A DNA stretch of 64,000 bases from assembly GCF_000721495.1 (NCBI RefSeq), contig NZ_JOHY01000003.1, positions 124,001-188,000 on the forward strand. Reading direction: 5' to 3'. Under the pieces are notes generated by a model. It saw nothing but the letters and a program-made list of their open reading frames with translations. It was not told where the DNA came from and searched no databases. Both the position numbers and the translations under genes were made by a program. This DNA comes from Streptomyces sp. NRRL F-5123 (GTDB taxonomy: Bacteria > Actinomycetota > Actinomycetes > Streptomycetales > Streptomycetaceae). This document shows, piece after piece, positions 16,375 to 25,866 of the stretch (position 1 is its first letter; each line of letters begins with the position of its first letter).

Positions 16375-19300
16375 TCAGCCGCCGATCGCGATCGAGAACA
16401 GGTGCATGCCGACCTGGTGGTCGATCTGCCCCTTGCTGACGTTCGGCAGGGTGATCGCCTGCACGGTCCTGCCCGGCAGCAGGTCCACGGTGGCCGCGGA
16501 GATGTGGACGGTCTGCGTCTGCTGCCCGCCGCCGTTGTTGAGGTACGGCGTGACGGCGGCGAAGTCGCTGCCCTGCGCGGGTGACCCTGCCCACCAGTCC
16601 GACAGCGCCAGCGCGTACGTCTGGGTCGTGCCGTCGGTGTAGAGGATCACGCCGGTACCGGACGTGGCGCCGAAGGTGCTGGTGCCGACGAAGCCGAGCT
16701 TGCCGCCGGTCCCGGTGATCTGGATGCCCTGGCCGCCCGCCACGACGTTGTCGGGCCGCCCGGTGCCCGCGGTGGCGGGCCAGGGGAAGGAGATCCCGTC
16801 GTGGTCGGTGCTCTTCCCGGCGGTCCAGCCCTGCGCGGCGAGCGCCTGGAGGGAGAGGCTGGCGCCCTCGGCGTCGATGCTGCCCGTCCTGGTGTCGGCG
16901 TCGTCGCTGATGCCGGAGTTGTCGTAGGCGGCGGTGAGCGAGGCGTACGGCACGGTGACCGGGGCCTGTGCGCCGTAGTCGCCGCCCGGCGTGGTGACGG
17001 TCGCGTCGAGAATGACGTTGCCGGGCTCCGCCCCGTCGGGGACGGTCACGCTCCAGGTGGTGCTGACCGACCGGCCAGGGCCGACCTCGCCGAAGACGTC
17101 CGGTGTGGCGGCGGTGGCCTGCCAGCCGTCCGGGACAGCGAGCCCCACGGCCACGTTCTGCACGGCGTCCGGGCTGCCGTTGGTGTAGGTGGTCCGCGCG
17201 GTCAGGGTGCTGCCCGCCGCGGCGATGGGCGGCGCGCCGAGCGTCAGCGTGTCGCGGACGACGATCGGCGCGGAGCCGGTGACGCCGCCGACGGTGGCCG
17301 ACAGGGTCGCGACGCCGTCGGCGACCGCGTGCACGGTGCCGTCCGCGCCGACCGAGGCCACCGCGGGGTTGCTGCTGGCGTAGCTGACCTCGGTCTTCGA
17401 CAGGTCCACGAAGGACTGGTCGTTGTTGACCGCCTCGACGACGCCGTCCGCGGTGATCGAGGTGTCGCGCTGCTCCCTGGAGTGGTCGGTGTCGTCCGCG
17501 ATCCACCGGTTCCTGCCGGCGAGCGAGAAGGTCGCGCCCGCGTCCAGCACGACGTTCTCCGGCTGGACGGTGACGGTCCGCACCTTCGGGGTGAGGCTGC
17601 CGGTGACCTTGACCTCGGCGCTGCCCGCGGGGTGCGCGGAGTCCGGGCCGACCGAGAAGCGGTAGCCGCCGGCCGGCACGGTCTGCCGGGAGGCGGCGGC
17701 GTCCCACACCGCGAGGTCGGCGGCCTTGACGGTGAAGCCGAGGTGCTGTGACTTGCCGGGTGCGAGCACACTGGTCTTGCCGAAGCCCGCCAGCCGCTGC
17801 TGCGGCAGGGTGAGGCCGGGGACGGTGAACGGGGTCGCCGCGTAGAGCTGGGCGATGGCCGCGCCGGCGGTCCTGCCGGTGTTGGTGACGTCGACGCCGA
17901 TCTTCACGGTGCCGTCCGCGGTGATCCGCGACTTGTCGGCGCTGACGTTCTTGAAGGAGAAGGTGGTGTAGCTCAGGCCGAAGCCGAAGGGGTAGGTCGG
18001 CTCGCCGGTGAAGAACTGGTAGGTGCGGCCGAGTCCGCCGGTCTCCGCGGGCGTCAGGCCGTAGTTCTGCTTGTCGGGCAGCTGCGAGTCGTCCTTGTAC
18101 CAGGTGAAGTTCAGGTGCGCGGACGGGTTCTGCTTCCCGAAGAGCACGTCTGCGAGCGCGGTTCCCTGGTCCTGGCCGTTGTAGCCGCTGAAGAGGATCG
18201 AGGAGACCTTGTCCTGCACGTCGTCGACCTCGACCGGGCCGTCGGACTGGATGACCAGCGCTGTCCGGTCGTTGCCGAGGGCGGCGGTCTGGTCGATGAG
18301 CGAGCGGTAGTTGCCGGGCATCGCGAGGTCGTCGCGGTCGTTGCCCTCGTCGCCGTTGGCCTGGGTGGTGCCGACGAAGACCACGACGAGGTCCGCCGCC
18401 CTGATCGCGTCCTTGGTCGCGTCGCTGAGCACCGCCGGGGTGGTGGCGGTGGAGGAGGTGCCTGCCGCGTCGTAGACGACCGAGGCGTACGGGTCGACCG
18501 AGTGCACCGCGTTCTGCACGCCCCGCAGCGGGGTGGTGGTGTGGGTGGGCTTGCCGGAGTAGAGGCCGAGCGTGGTGGCGCCGGCGAGGTCGCCGAGGAC
18601 GACGACCTTCTCGGCCTTGTTCACGTCGGCCGGGAGCAGCGGCGCCTTGGCGGCGGCGGGCTTCGCGTTCTTCAGCAGCACCAGCGAGTTGTCGGCGACC
18701 TCGGTGGCCAGCGCCTGGTGCGCCGGGCTCTCGACCTGGTCGGCGGTGAGCCTGGTGTACGGCACCGATCCGGCCGGGTCGAACTCGCCGGTCGCCATCC
18801 GTACGGTGAAGACCCGCACCAGCGCGGTGTCGACGACGCCCCCGCTGAGCGCCCCGGACGCGATGGCCGCCTGGATGTCCGCGGTGGTGGCCTCGTCGCC
18901 GGTGCAGTTGAGGTCGGTGCCGGCGCGCAGCGCGTACGCCTGGCTGCCGGCCTGCCCGGACAGCTTCTTGCCGGTGGCGGTCCCGGTCCAGGTGGGGTTG
19001 TCCGCGTCGTGGTCGGTGGTCCACCCGGGCGGCGCCCAGTCGTGCCCGCCGGGGAACTGCCGCCAGCCGGTGCCGACCGCGCCGCAGTCGGAGGTGATGT
19101 AGCCGCCGAACCCGTAGGTGCGCTGGGCGAGTTCGTTGGTGGTGTACGTGTCGGCGACCGACGGGGTGCCGTTGATCGCGTTGTACGACGTCATCAGGCC
19201 CGCGACATGCGCCTGCTCGACCAGGTCGCGGAACTGCGCGGTGTAGTAGTCGCGCAGCTCGGTGTCGCTCACGTCGGAGCTGATGCCGGTGCGGTTGTCC

Positions 19301-20025
19301 TCGACGTTGTTGAGGGCGTAGTGCTTGGCGGTCGCGGCGACCTTGAGGTAGCCCGTCGGGGAGCTGCCGTCGGGGTTGTTGCCCTGGTAGCCGTCGACGA
19401 ACTGCCCGGCCATCTGCCCGACGAAGTACGGGTCCTCGCCGAACGCCTCGTCGGTGCGGCCCCAGCGCGGGTCGCGGTCCAGGTTGACGGTGGGCGCCCA
19501 GAAGGTGAGCGAGCCGTAGTCGTCGGCGGAGGGCCCGAGGTTGTTCTGCCCCTTGCCGAACAGCGACTTGTCCAGGAAGCCGCGGATCTCGTCGGAGATC
19601 GCCGTGCTCTCCTGGTACATCAGGTCCCTGTCCCAGGACATCGACGAGGCGAAGTTGACCGGGAAGCTGGTCGCCGCCGGGTCGAGCTCGCCCTGACCGC
19701 CCGCCGCGGTGTCGGCACCGAGCCGGTTGACGCCGTGCTGGCCTTCGCTCCAGTACGTGTACTGCTGGACGCCGAGCCGCGGAATGGCGGGGGCGTTGTT
19801 CGTGCTGAGCTGGTGCACCTTCTCCTCGGGCGTCATCCGGGACACCAGGTCCGCGGCACGCTCCTCGAAGGAGTAGTGGGTGTCCAGGTAGACCGGGGTG
19901 GCCGCGGCCGTCGCGCGGGGGGTGCCGGCCGCGGCCGCGGCGCCGCTCCCCGCGGTCGTCGCGGCCGCGCACGCCATGGCGCACGCGACGGCGACTCCCG
20001 CGCGCCGGCGCTTTCGCTGATCCAT
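16375..20025 (-). CDS. Secreted GH3 beta-glycosidase with Ig-like and NEW3-type domains
   Basis: 1216 aa from ATG 20025 (GGAGG 5 nt upstream). N-terminal signal peptide: MDQRKRRRAG, then a long Ala-rich core to about residue 34. GH3 N-domain: NLDRDPRWGRTDEAFGEDPY, KHYALNN and the nucleophile loop YITSDCGAVGTGW (D313). GH3 C-domain: VVVLGDLAGATTLGLYSGK, DLVVVFVGTTQANGDEGNDR, then a fibronectin-III-like domain (YPFGFGLSYTTF). The tail has a Big2-like Ig domain (SSNPAVASVGADGTVHAVAD), a NEW3-like domain and a C-terminal carbohydrate-binding-like module. The SDCGAV loop is seen in beta-xylosidase-like GH3 enzymes, but beta-glucosidase is equally possible. Extracellular. Confidence 0.9.
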   Translation of the reverse strand: MDQRKRRRAGVAVACAMACAAATTAGSGAAAAAGTPRATAAATPVYLDTHYSFEERAADLVSRMTPEEKVHQLSTNNAPAIPRLGVQQYTYWSEGQHGVNRLGADTAAGGQGELDPAATSFPVNFASSMSWDRDLMYQESTAISDEIRGFLDKSLFGKGQNNLGPSADDYGSLTFWAPTVNLDRDPRWGRTDEAFGEDPYFVGQMAGQFVDGYQGNNPDGSSPTGYLKVAATAKHYALNNVEDNRTGISSDVSDTELRDYYTAQFRDLVEQAHVAGLMTSYNAINGTPSVADTYTTNELAQRTYGFGGYITSDCGAVGTGWRQFPGGHDWAPPGWTTDHDADNPTWTGTATGKKLSGQAGSQAYALRAGTDLNCTGDEATTADIQAAIASGALSGGVVDTALVRVFTVRMATGEFDPAGSVPYTRLTADQVESPAHQALATEVADNSLVLLKNAKPAAAKAPLLPADVNKAEKVVVLGDLAGATTLGLYSGKPTHTTTPLRGVQNAVHSVDPYASVVYDAAGTSSTATTPAVLSDATKDAIRAADLVVVFVGTTQANGDEGNDRDDLAMPGNYRSLIDQTAALGNDRTALVIQSDGPVEVDDVQDKVSSILFSGYNGQDQGTALADVLFGKQNPSAHLNFTWYKDDSQLPDKQNYGLTPAETGGLGRTYQFFTGEPTYPFGFGLSYTTFSFKNVSADKSRITADGTVKIGVDVTNTGRTAGAAIAQLYAATPFTVPGLTLPQQRLAGFGKTSVLAPGKSQHLGFTVKAADLAVWDAAASRQTVPAGGYRFSVGPDSAHPAGSAEVKVTGSLTPKVRTVTVQPENVVLDAGATFSLAGRNRWIADDTDHSREQRDTSITADGVVEAVNNDQSFVDLSKTEVSYASSNPAVASVGADGTVHAVADGVATLSATVGGVTGSAPIVVRDTLTLGAPPIAAAGSTLTARTTYTNGSPDAVQNVAVGLAVPDGWQATAATPDVFGEVGPGRSVSTTWSVTVPDGAEPGNVILDATVTTPGGDYGAQAPVTVPYASLTAAYDNSGISDDADTRTGSIDAEGASLSLQALAAQGWTAGKSTDHDGISFPWPATAGTGRPDNVVAGGQGIQITGTGGKLGFVGTSTFGATSGTGVILYTDGTTQTYALALSDWWAGSPAQGSDFAAVTPYLNNGGGQQTQTVHISAATVDLLPGRTVQAITLPNVSKGQIDHQVGMHLFSIAIGG

Positions 20026-20270
20026 CCTGCCTCCGTACGTCATCGAGCAGGGACCCCGGCCGCTCCGCGGCTTTCGTCCAAGTCCGGAGAAAGGCCCGGG
20101 CAGTGCGGTAACAACTGGGCAGTGTGTGGCCAGATCTGATGCAAGGTCAAGACGTGTGCACGAAATTATCCGATGAGTAATGCTGGAAAATGACATGCGA
20201 GATCACGCAAATTGCGCAAATTTTTTGCAGTGGTGAGGTCGGGGCGGCGGCCCCGGGCAGGCAGCGCCGT

Positions 20271-22529
20271 TCAGGGGCGGTCCCGGCCGCGCAGCCGCGG
20301 GGTGAAGGTGGCGTGGAAGATCGTCGAGGCCGCGCCGACCGCCGCGGCCTCGGCGCTGAGCACCGACGGCTCCACCTCGACCTGGCGCAGCCGGCGGGCC
20401 TGCGGGAAGTCGTTGACCACCCGGCGGATCTCGTCCAGGTAGTAGGAGGCCGTGTCGTCGGTGAAGAAGGGGCCGCCCAGCACGATCAGGTCGATGTCCA
20501 GCAGGTCGACCAGGCCCAGTGCGCCGCGCCCCACCGCCCCCGCGACCTCCCGCAGTGCCGCGGCCGCCGCGGGGTCACCGCCCGCCGCCGCCCGCCCCAC
20601 CTCGCGGTAGGCCGCCGACGAGCCGCCCGGACCGCCCGGCTGCGGCAGGTCGGCGCGGCCCGCGGTCCGCAGGCCCAGCCGCGCGGCGGCCTCCGGCACG
20701 GACACCGGCGGGTTGCACTCCGGCAGCAGCTCGGGCCTGCCGTCCGGGCCGACCCGGCCCAGCGCGACGGCGCACAGCTGGCCGAACTCCCCGGCGTTGG
20801 CGCTCACCCCGCGGTAGATGTCGCCGTTGAGGTAGAGGCCGGAGCCCACGCCCGTACCGAGGTAGAGGTACGCGAAGTCGCGCGCCCGGCGGTCGCGGCC
20901 GATCCACCGCTCCCCCGCGGCCGCCGCCAGCGAGTCCTTCTCGATGATCACCGGGCAGGGGAAGTGGTCCTGAAGCAGGTAGAGCAGCGGCAGGTCGTTC
21001 CACGCCGACATCAGCGGCGGGTCCAGCACGGTGCCCGACGCGATGTCGACCGGGCCGGGCACGGCGACGCCGATACCGAGGAAGCCGTCCTCGCGCACCG
21101 CGCCGCGCGCCTTCTCCAGCGCCTCCCGGCCCAGCGCGACGACCTGCGCGACGAAGTCGCCGGGGTCGATGTCGGCGCTGACCGGCCGGGTGCAGGTGCA
21201 CACGATCGCGCCGTCCAGGTCGATGACGACCGCGGTGATCACCTCGGGGTCGATGTGCAGGCCCAGCGCGTGCGCCGCGGTCCCGCACAGCCGCACCGGG
21301 GTGCGCGGCTTGCCCGAGGTCGCCCGCCGCTGCGCGTCCTCGACGAGGATGCCGCGGTCCAGCAGCGACCGGGCGATCCGGGAGACGGACTGCTGGGTGA
21401 GGCCCGTACGGTGCGCGATCTCGCCGCGGGTGATGGTGCCGGCCAGGCGTACGGCCTCGATCACCACGCACTCGTTGAACGAGCCCAGGTCGATCTGGTT
21501 GACGCCGCTGGACGACGGCTGGCGTGGGACCGCTCCCAGGGCGGCGCCGTCCGGGGCCGCGGCGCGCGGGGTGCGCAGGTGCCCGGCGACGCTCTCCCGC
21601 AGCCAGCCCACCGGGCCTTCGGCCTGCTGGAGCGCGGCGATCAGGTCGAGGTAGACGCGGCGCGAGGACTCCGGGTGGCTGGTGCTGTCCAGCGCGACCA
21701 TCGCGCGCAGGAAGCCGCGCCAGGAGGACCGGGCGGGCAGCAGGTGCCGGCTGGGCCCGCCCGGCGGCGCCGTGGGCGGGACGTCCGGCGCGGGACCGTC
21801 GTCCCACAGCGTGACGGCGTGCAGCGCGATGTCCGGGTGGTGCCCGGCGGCGGCGGTGAGGAAGGCGGCGAGCCCGTCCGCGCCCGGCGGCCGCGGCGCG
21901 GCGGCGGCGCGGCCCGCGGGACGGCGCTCCTCCAGCGCCCGGCCGAGTCCGGCCAGCACGTCCTCGCCGATCACGGTCGCGGCCGGGCCCGGCGCGGCCG
22001 CCGGACGGCTGCGCGTCCCGGCCAGCAGCACCGCGCGGCACGCGTCGGCGTAGAGGCCGAGCACCCAGACGTCGGGGCCGGGCAGTGGCGGGACGGTCGG
22101 CACCTCGGGGCCGGGCGCGCCGGCGTCCGGGGTGAGGCGCCAGCGGCGGCGGATGGCGGCCACCGTGGCGTGCGACAGGCCCAGTTCGCGGGCGATGGCC
22201 CGGCCCGCGCCGCTGCCGCCGGGGGCGAGCAGGGCGCGGGTGACGACCTCGGCCTCGTCGACGGTGGCGGGCCGGCCGGTGCGCGGACGCTGTTCCAGGC
22301 CGCGCAGGCCCGCGCTCTGCCAGCGGTGGCGCCAGGTGCCGACGGTCTGCCGGGAGATGCCGAGCCGGCGGGCGATCTCGGCGTCCCGCACGCCCTCCTC
22401 GGCGAGCAGCACCACCCGGGCGCGTACCGCGAGCGGCCCGTCCTCGGCGGCCCACCCGCGCAGCACCTCCCGGCTGCCGGACTCCTCCTGCTCCCCCGCG
22501 GCCGTCGTGGCCGTCCGGGCCTCAGCCAC
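20271..22529 (-). CDS. Fusion regulator: IS630-transposase-like N-half + ROK C-half
   Basis: 752 aa, GTG start, overlapping the end of the GH38 gene by 8 nt. Residues about 38-72 (ARVVLLAEEGVRDAEIARRL, then GISRQTVGTWRHRW) and 105-131 (ELGLSHATVAAIRRRWRLTP) are two helix-turn-helix units arranged as in IS630-family transposases. Residues about 150-280 keep the outline of the DDE domain (DVWVLGLYADACRAVLLA; DIALHAVTLWDD; RHLLPARSSWRGFLRAMVAL), but the expected DE(K) and DN catalytic acids are missing. Residues about 350-405 are a ROK winged helix (TRGEIAHRTGLTQQSVSRIA), and 420-740 a ROK domain (GIGVAVPGPVD, EKDSLAAAAGE, LGTGVGSGLYLNG) lacking the usual CxCGxxGCxE zinc motif. Likely a sugar-responsive regulator of the mannosidase operon. 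Confidence 0.82.
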   Translation of the reverse strand: MAEARTATTAAGEQEESGSREVLRGWAAEDGPLAVRARVVLLAEEGVRDAEIARRLGISRQTVGTWRHRWQSAGLRGLEQRPRTGRPATVDEAEVVTRALLAPGGSGAGRAIARELGLSHATVAAIRRRWRLTPDAGAPGPEVPTVPPLPGPDVWVLGLYADACRAVLLAGTRSRPAAAPGPAATVIGEDVLAGLGRALEERRPAGRAAAAPRPPGADGLAAFLTAAAGHHPDIALHAVTLWDDGPAPDVPPTAPPGGPSRHLLPARSSWRGFLRAMVALDSTSHPESSRRVYLDLIAALQQAEGPVGWLRESVAGHLRTPRAAAPDGAALGAVPRQPSSSGVNQIDLGSFNECVVIEAVRLAGTITRGEIAHRTGLTQQSVSRIARSLLDRGILVEDAQRRATSGKPRTPVRLCGTAAHALGLHIDPEVITAVVIDLDGAIVCTCTRPVSADIDPGDFVAQVVALGREALEKARGAVREDGFLGIGVAVPGPVDIASGTVLDPPLMSAWNDLPLLYLLQDHFPCPVIIEKDSLAAAAGERWIGRDRRARDFAYLYLGTGVGSGLYLNGDIYRGVSANAGEFGQLCAVALGRVGPDGRPELLPECNPPVSVPEAAARLGLRTAGRADLPQPGGPGGSSAAYREVGRAAAGGDPAAAAALREVAGAVGRGALGLVDLLDIDLIVLGGPFFTDDTASYYLDEIRRVVNDFPQARRLRQVEVEPSVLSAEAAAVGAASTIFHATFTPRLRGRDRP

Positions 22530-25500
22530 GGCTCGCCCCCTCCGGCGCGGCCGGGGTCAGCCGGAGGGTGAGGATCTGGAAGGGACGCAAGGTGAGCGGG
22601 ACGCCGTCGGCGGCGTGCGGGCGGGGGCTCAGCGGGGACTCCAGCAGGTCGGTTTCGTGGACGGCGGCGACGGGGAAGCCGGCCGCCAGCGTGGCACGCG
22701 CGCGGCCGCCACGTGATTCGTACAGTCTGACAACGATGTCTCCGCTGCGGTCGTCCGCCAGCTTGACCGTCTCCACCAGTACGTCCGGGTGGTCGACGGC
22801 GACCAGCGGCTCCTGCGGCCGGCCGGGTCCGGGGCGCAGCGGCAGGGCGAGCGCGTAGCCCTCGGCGACCGCGTCGCCGATCCCGGCACCCGGGCGCAGC
22901 GTGTGCCGGAAGTACTGGACGCCGCGGTCGGCGTGCGGGTCGGGGCTGTGCGGGGCCCGCAGCAGGGTGCTGCGGACGACCGTGGTGGTGCCGCCGTCGG
23001 CGCGGGTGTGCCGGGTGACGTCGTAGCCGTAGCCCGCGTCGCCGGCCAGGGCGACGCCGAAGCCGTGCTCGCCCACGTGGATCCAGCGCTGGGCGGCGGC
23101 CTCCTGGTGGGCGGCGTCCTGCGCGGTGTTCTCGTGCGTGGGGCGGGTGACGTGCCCGAACTGCACCTCGGCGCGGGTGTTCTCGGCGTGCACGTCCAGC
23201 GGCCAGGCGGCCTTGAGCACGGTGTCCTGCTCGCGCCAGTCGACCTCGGTGTCCACCGCGAGCGCCCGGCTGCCCGCGCCGAGCGCGAGGTCCTGGACGA
23301 CGGTGGAGCGGCCGGTGCCGCGGGTCACCCGCACCACCGCGAGCAGCGGTCCGGCCGCCCGCACCTCGACCCGCTCGGCGGTGTCGAGGTCGCGCCGGGT
23401 GGCGCGGTAGCCGGGGTCGAGCTGCAGCGCGCTCCAGCCGGCCGGCTCGTCGCGGTGCAGCTGGAGCAGGTTGCCCGCCTCGCCGGGGGCGATGGCGTCC
23501 CGCCCGGCGGCCACGTCGACCGCGGAGCGCACCAGGCCGGCGGCGTCGATACGGACCCGGAGCAGGCCGTTGTCCAGGACGTGCCCGCCGTCGTCGGTCG
23601 CGGTGACGGTGACCGGGGCGGTGCCGCCGAGCGGCAGTCCCGCGGGGCCGGCGCCGAGGGCGGGCGCCTGCGCGAGGACGGCCACCTGGCCGCCGGGCAG
23701 CGGCTGCGCGGTGGGGTAGCAGATGCCGGCGCCGGCCTCGGGCGCGGGGAGCACGGCGACCTCGCGGCGGGCGTGCGGCGCGGAGTTGAGCACGCAGCCG
23801 CCCTCGGGGTCGCCGGTCGCGCGGCGGACCAGCCGGTCGAGGCGGCGGTGGACGTCGCGGTGGGTCTGCTCGGCCTCCTCGTGCACCCAGGCGATCGAGG
23901 TGCCGGGCAGGATGTCGTGGCACTGCTGGAGCAGCACCTTCTTCCACAGCCGCTCCAGCTCCTGGTAGGGGTAGCCGGCGCCGAGCCGCACCGCGGCGGT
24001 GGCCGACCACAGCTCGGCCTCGTGCAGCAGCGCCTCGCTGCGACGGTTGCCGCGCTTGGTGCGGGCCTGGCTCGTGTACGAACCGGTGTGCGGGGTCAGG
24101 TCGATCTCGCCGCGCCAGACCGGGGCGGCGGCGCGGCCGTCCCCTCCGGCGGGCCCGCCCGGTCCGCCCGCGGGCGCGGCGTACTCGGCGGCGGCGTCGC
24201 GGAAGAAGTGGCCCGGCCGGCGCAGGGTCACTCGCGGGGCGCCGTCGAGGTCGGCGAGGCGGCGGGCGCGCTCCAGCATCGAGCGGTCGGGCCCGCCGTC
24301 GCTGCGCCCGAAGGGCAGCAGCGAGCGGGTGGCGAGGCCCTTCTCGGCGAAGCCCGCGACGGCGTCCGCGGTGTCCCCCGCGGTCAGCCCGCTGCCCTCG
24401 GGCCCGCCGGGCGCGAGGTGGGTGAACAGCCGGGTGCCGTCCAGGCCCTCCCACCAGAAGGTGTGGTGCGCGGGGCCGCAGCCCGGGTCGGGGCGGCGGC
24501 TGAGGAACCAGGTGGCGCCGGACAGCGCGGCGATCTGCGGGAAGGCGGCGGAGGCGCCGGACGCGTCGGGCAGCCAGACCCCCTCGGTCTCGACGCCGAG
24601 TTCGTCGCGGAAGAAGCGCCGCCCGTAGACGAACTGCCGCACCAGCGCCTCGCCGCCGGGCAGTTCGGCGTCGGCCTCGACCCACATGCCGCCGACCGGC
24701 GCCCAGGTGCCGTGCGCGACGGCCTTGCGTATCCGCTCGAAGACGTGCGGGTGGTGCTCCTTGGTCCAGGCGTAGTGCTGGGCGGCGGAGGCGGCGACGG
24801 TCAGCTCGGGGTATTCCTCGGCGAGCGCGGCCATGGTGCTGAAGGTGCGGGCGCACTTGCGCACGGTCTCGCGCACCGGCCACAGCCAGGCGGAGTCGAT
24901 GTGGGCGTGGCCGACGGCGTCCAGGCGGTGGGCGGAGTCGTGGGCCGGGCGGGCGAGCAGCGGGGCGAGGACGGCGCGGGCGCAGGCCGCGGTCCGGCCG
25001 ACCGCGCGCGGGTCGACGGCGGCTGTCGCGCGCTCCAGGCCGACGGCGATCTCGTACCGCCGCGGGGTGCCGGCGGGCAGCGCGCGCATCAGGCCGAGCA
25101 GCGTCTCGATGTCGTGGACGAGCTGCCAGACGTCCTCGTCGCGGATGGCGAGGTCGGCGCGGCGCAGCCGGAAGAGCGGGGTGTCGCCGGCGGTCGCGGG
25201 GTCGCCGTAGCGGGTGCCGGCGCCGCTGCCGCCCTCGATGCGGGGGTTGGCCGCGGCCTCGACGAGCAGCCGTACGCTCTCGCCGCCGGACGCCGAGCGG
25301 TGCAGCAGCACCGCGCCGAGCCCGGGGTGCAGGCCCTGCAGCGGGATGCCGTGCGCGTCGTGGACGAGGGCCTCGGCGCGGCCGCCGTACCCGCCGGCGT
25401 CCTCCTCGGCGCCGAGGTCGACGAGCGCCTCGACGCGGCGGCCCGCCCACCGCTCGGGCACGGTCGCACGGACGTCGAACCAGCTGGTCGCCCACGGGCG

Positions 25501-25689
25501 GCCCCAGGGCTCGCCCACGGTGAAGGGGGTGTAGTCGGCACGCAGGGCCACCTCGGCGGGCACCGGTTCACCGGCGATGTGCCAGGCGCCGACGTCCATG
25601 GGCAGTCGCTGCGGATAGAGCGCGGGGCGCAGCCTGTCGGCGAGGAAGGCGGCTGTGCGCTCTTCCCCGGAAGCGGTCCGGTCATGCAT
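22522..25689 (-). CDS. GH38 alpha-mannosidase, divergent active-site motifs
   Basis: 1055 aa from ATG 25689 (GGAAGG upstream), no signal peptide, so cytoplasmic. N-terminal GH38 domain: zinc-site motif VGHAHIDSAWLWPVRETVRK (H261, H263, D265), WAPVGGMWVEADAELPGGE and the nucleophile region VWLPDASGASAAFPQ (D375). Middle domain: GSYTSQARTKRGNRRSEALL and QQCHDILPGTSIAWVHEEAE. C-terminal beta-domains end FQILTLRLTP. Compared with the paralogue at 35430, which reads LPDSFGYTAAYP and FPPVDTYNASL, this protein has LPDASGASAAFP and LAPGGPEGSGL: the nucleophile stays but flanking pocket residues differ. Specificity may be altered. Overlaps the downstream regulator by 8 nt. Confidence 0.9.
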   Translation of the reverse strand: MHDRTASGEERTAAFLADRLRPALYPQRLPMDVGAWHIAGEPVPAEVALRADYTPFTVGEPWGRPWATSWFDVRATVPERWAGRRVEALVDLGAEEDAGGYGGRAEALVHDAHGIPLQGLHPGLGAVLLHRSASGGESVRLLVEAAANPRIEGGSGAGTRYGDPATAGDTPLFRLRRADLAIRDEDVWQLVHDIETLLGLMRALPAGTPRRYEIAVGLERATAAVDPRAVGRTAACARAVLAPLLARPAHDSAHRLDAVGHAHIDSAWLWPVRETVRKCARTFSTMAALAEEYPELTVAASAAQHYAWTKEHHPHVFERIRKAVAHGTWAPVGGMWVEADAELPGGEALVRQFVYGRRFFRDELGVETEGVWLPDASGASAAFPQIAALSGATWFLSRRPDPGCGPAHHTFWWEGLDGTRLFTHLAPGGPEGSGLTAGDTADAVAGFAEKGLATRSLLPFGRSDGGPDRSMLERARRLADLDGAPRVTLRRPGHFFRDAAAEYAAPAGGPGGPAGGDGRAAAPVWRGEIDLTPHTGSYTSQARTKRGNRRSEALLHEAELWSATAAVRLGAGYPYQELERLWKKVLLQQCHDILPGTSIAWVHEEAEQTHRDVHRRLDRLVRRATGDPEGGCVLNSAPHARREVAVLPAPEAGAGICYPTAQPLPGGQVAVLAQAPALGAGPAGLPLGGTAPVTVTATDDGGHVLDNGLLRVRIDAAGLVRSAVDVAAGRDAIAPGEAGNLLQLHRDEPAGWSALQLDPGYRATRRDLDTAERVEVRAAGPLLAVVRVTRGTGRSTVVQDLALGAGSRALAVDTEVDWREQDTVLKAAWPLDVHAENTRAEVQFGHVTRPTHENTAQDAAHQEAAAQRWIHVGEHGFGVALAGDAGYGYDVTRHTRADGGTTTVVRSTLLRAPHSPDPHADRGVQYFRHTLRPGAGIGDAVAEGYALALPLRPGPGRPQEPLVAVDHPDVLVETVKLADDRSGDIVVRLYESRGGRARATLAAGFPVAAVHETDLLESPLSPRPHAADGVPLTLRPFQILTLRLTPAAPEGASRG

Positions 25690-25720
25690 GGGCAGCCCTT
25701 CCTGTCCAGCCAGTAACCGC

Positions 25721-25764
25721 TATGTAAAACCATGTGTGTTATCAAGTCAACGCTTCCAACGCTT
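25721..25764 (-). promoter_or_regulatory. Promoter of the GH38 operon with overlapping direct repeats
   Basis: On the minus strand: -35 TTGACT (25750-25745), 18-bp spacer, -10 TACATA (25726-25721), 31 nt before the ATG. The sequence is unusually AT-rich for this genome. Two direct repeats, CAACGCTT on the plus strand at 25748-25755 and 25757-25764 (9 bp apart), touch the -35 box, a likely repressor or activator site. Confidence 0.55.
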
Positions 25765-25866
25765 TCGGCTTTCTTGCTGGTCGTGACCTGCGAGGACATA
25801 TTTGTCATGCGTATTAACCGCCACAGCGCGCATTCTTCGGACGGTAATTGACATGACATCACCGGG

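Noticed and set aside
20203..20230. AT-rich stretch upstream of GH3 (TTGCGCAA, then a T-run) as a terminator of the fusion regulator gene
   Set aside because: The hairpin next to it (GGGGC/GCCCC) is short and the run is on the wrong side for a leftward transcript; more likely part of the GH3 control region.
20271..22529. Active IS630 insertion sequence
   Set aside because: Catalytic acidic residues are missing, no terminal inverted repeats or target duplication were seen, and the frame continues into a full ROK domain.
22789..25716. 975-codon open frame on the plus strand opposite the first GH38 gene
   Set aside because: Composition is Gly/Ala/Arg/Val-rich with no recognisable motif; it is antisense to a well-supported enzyme.
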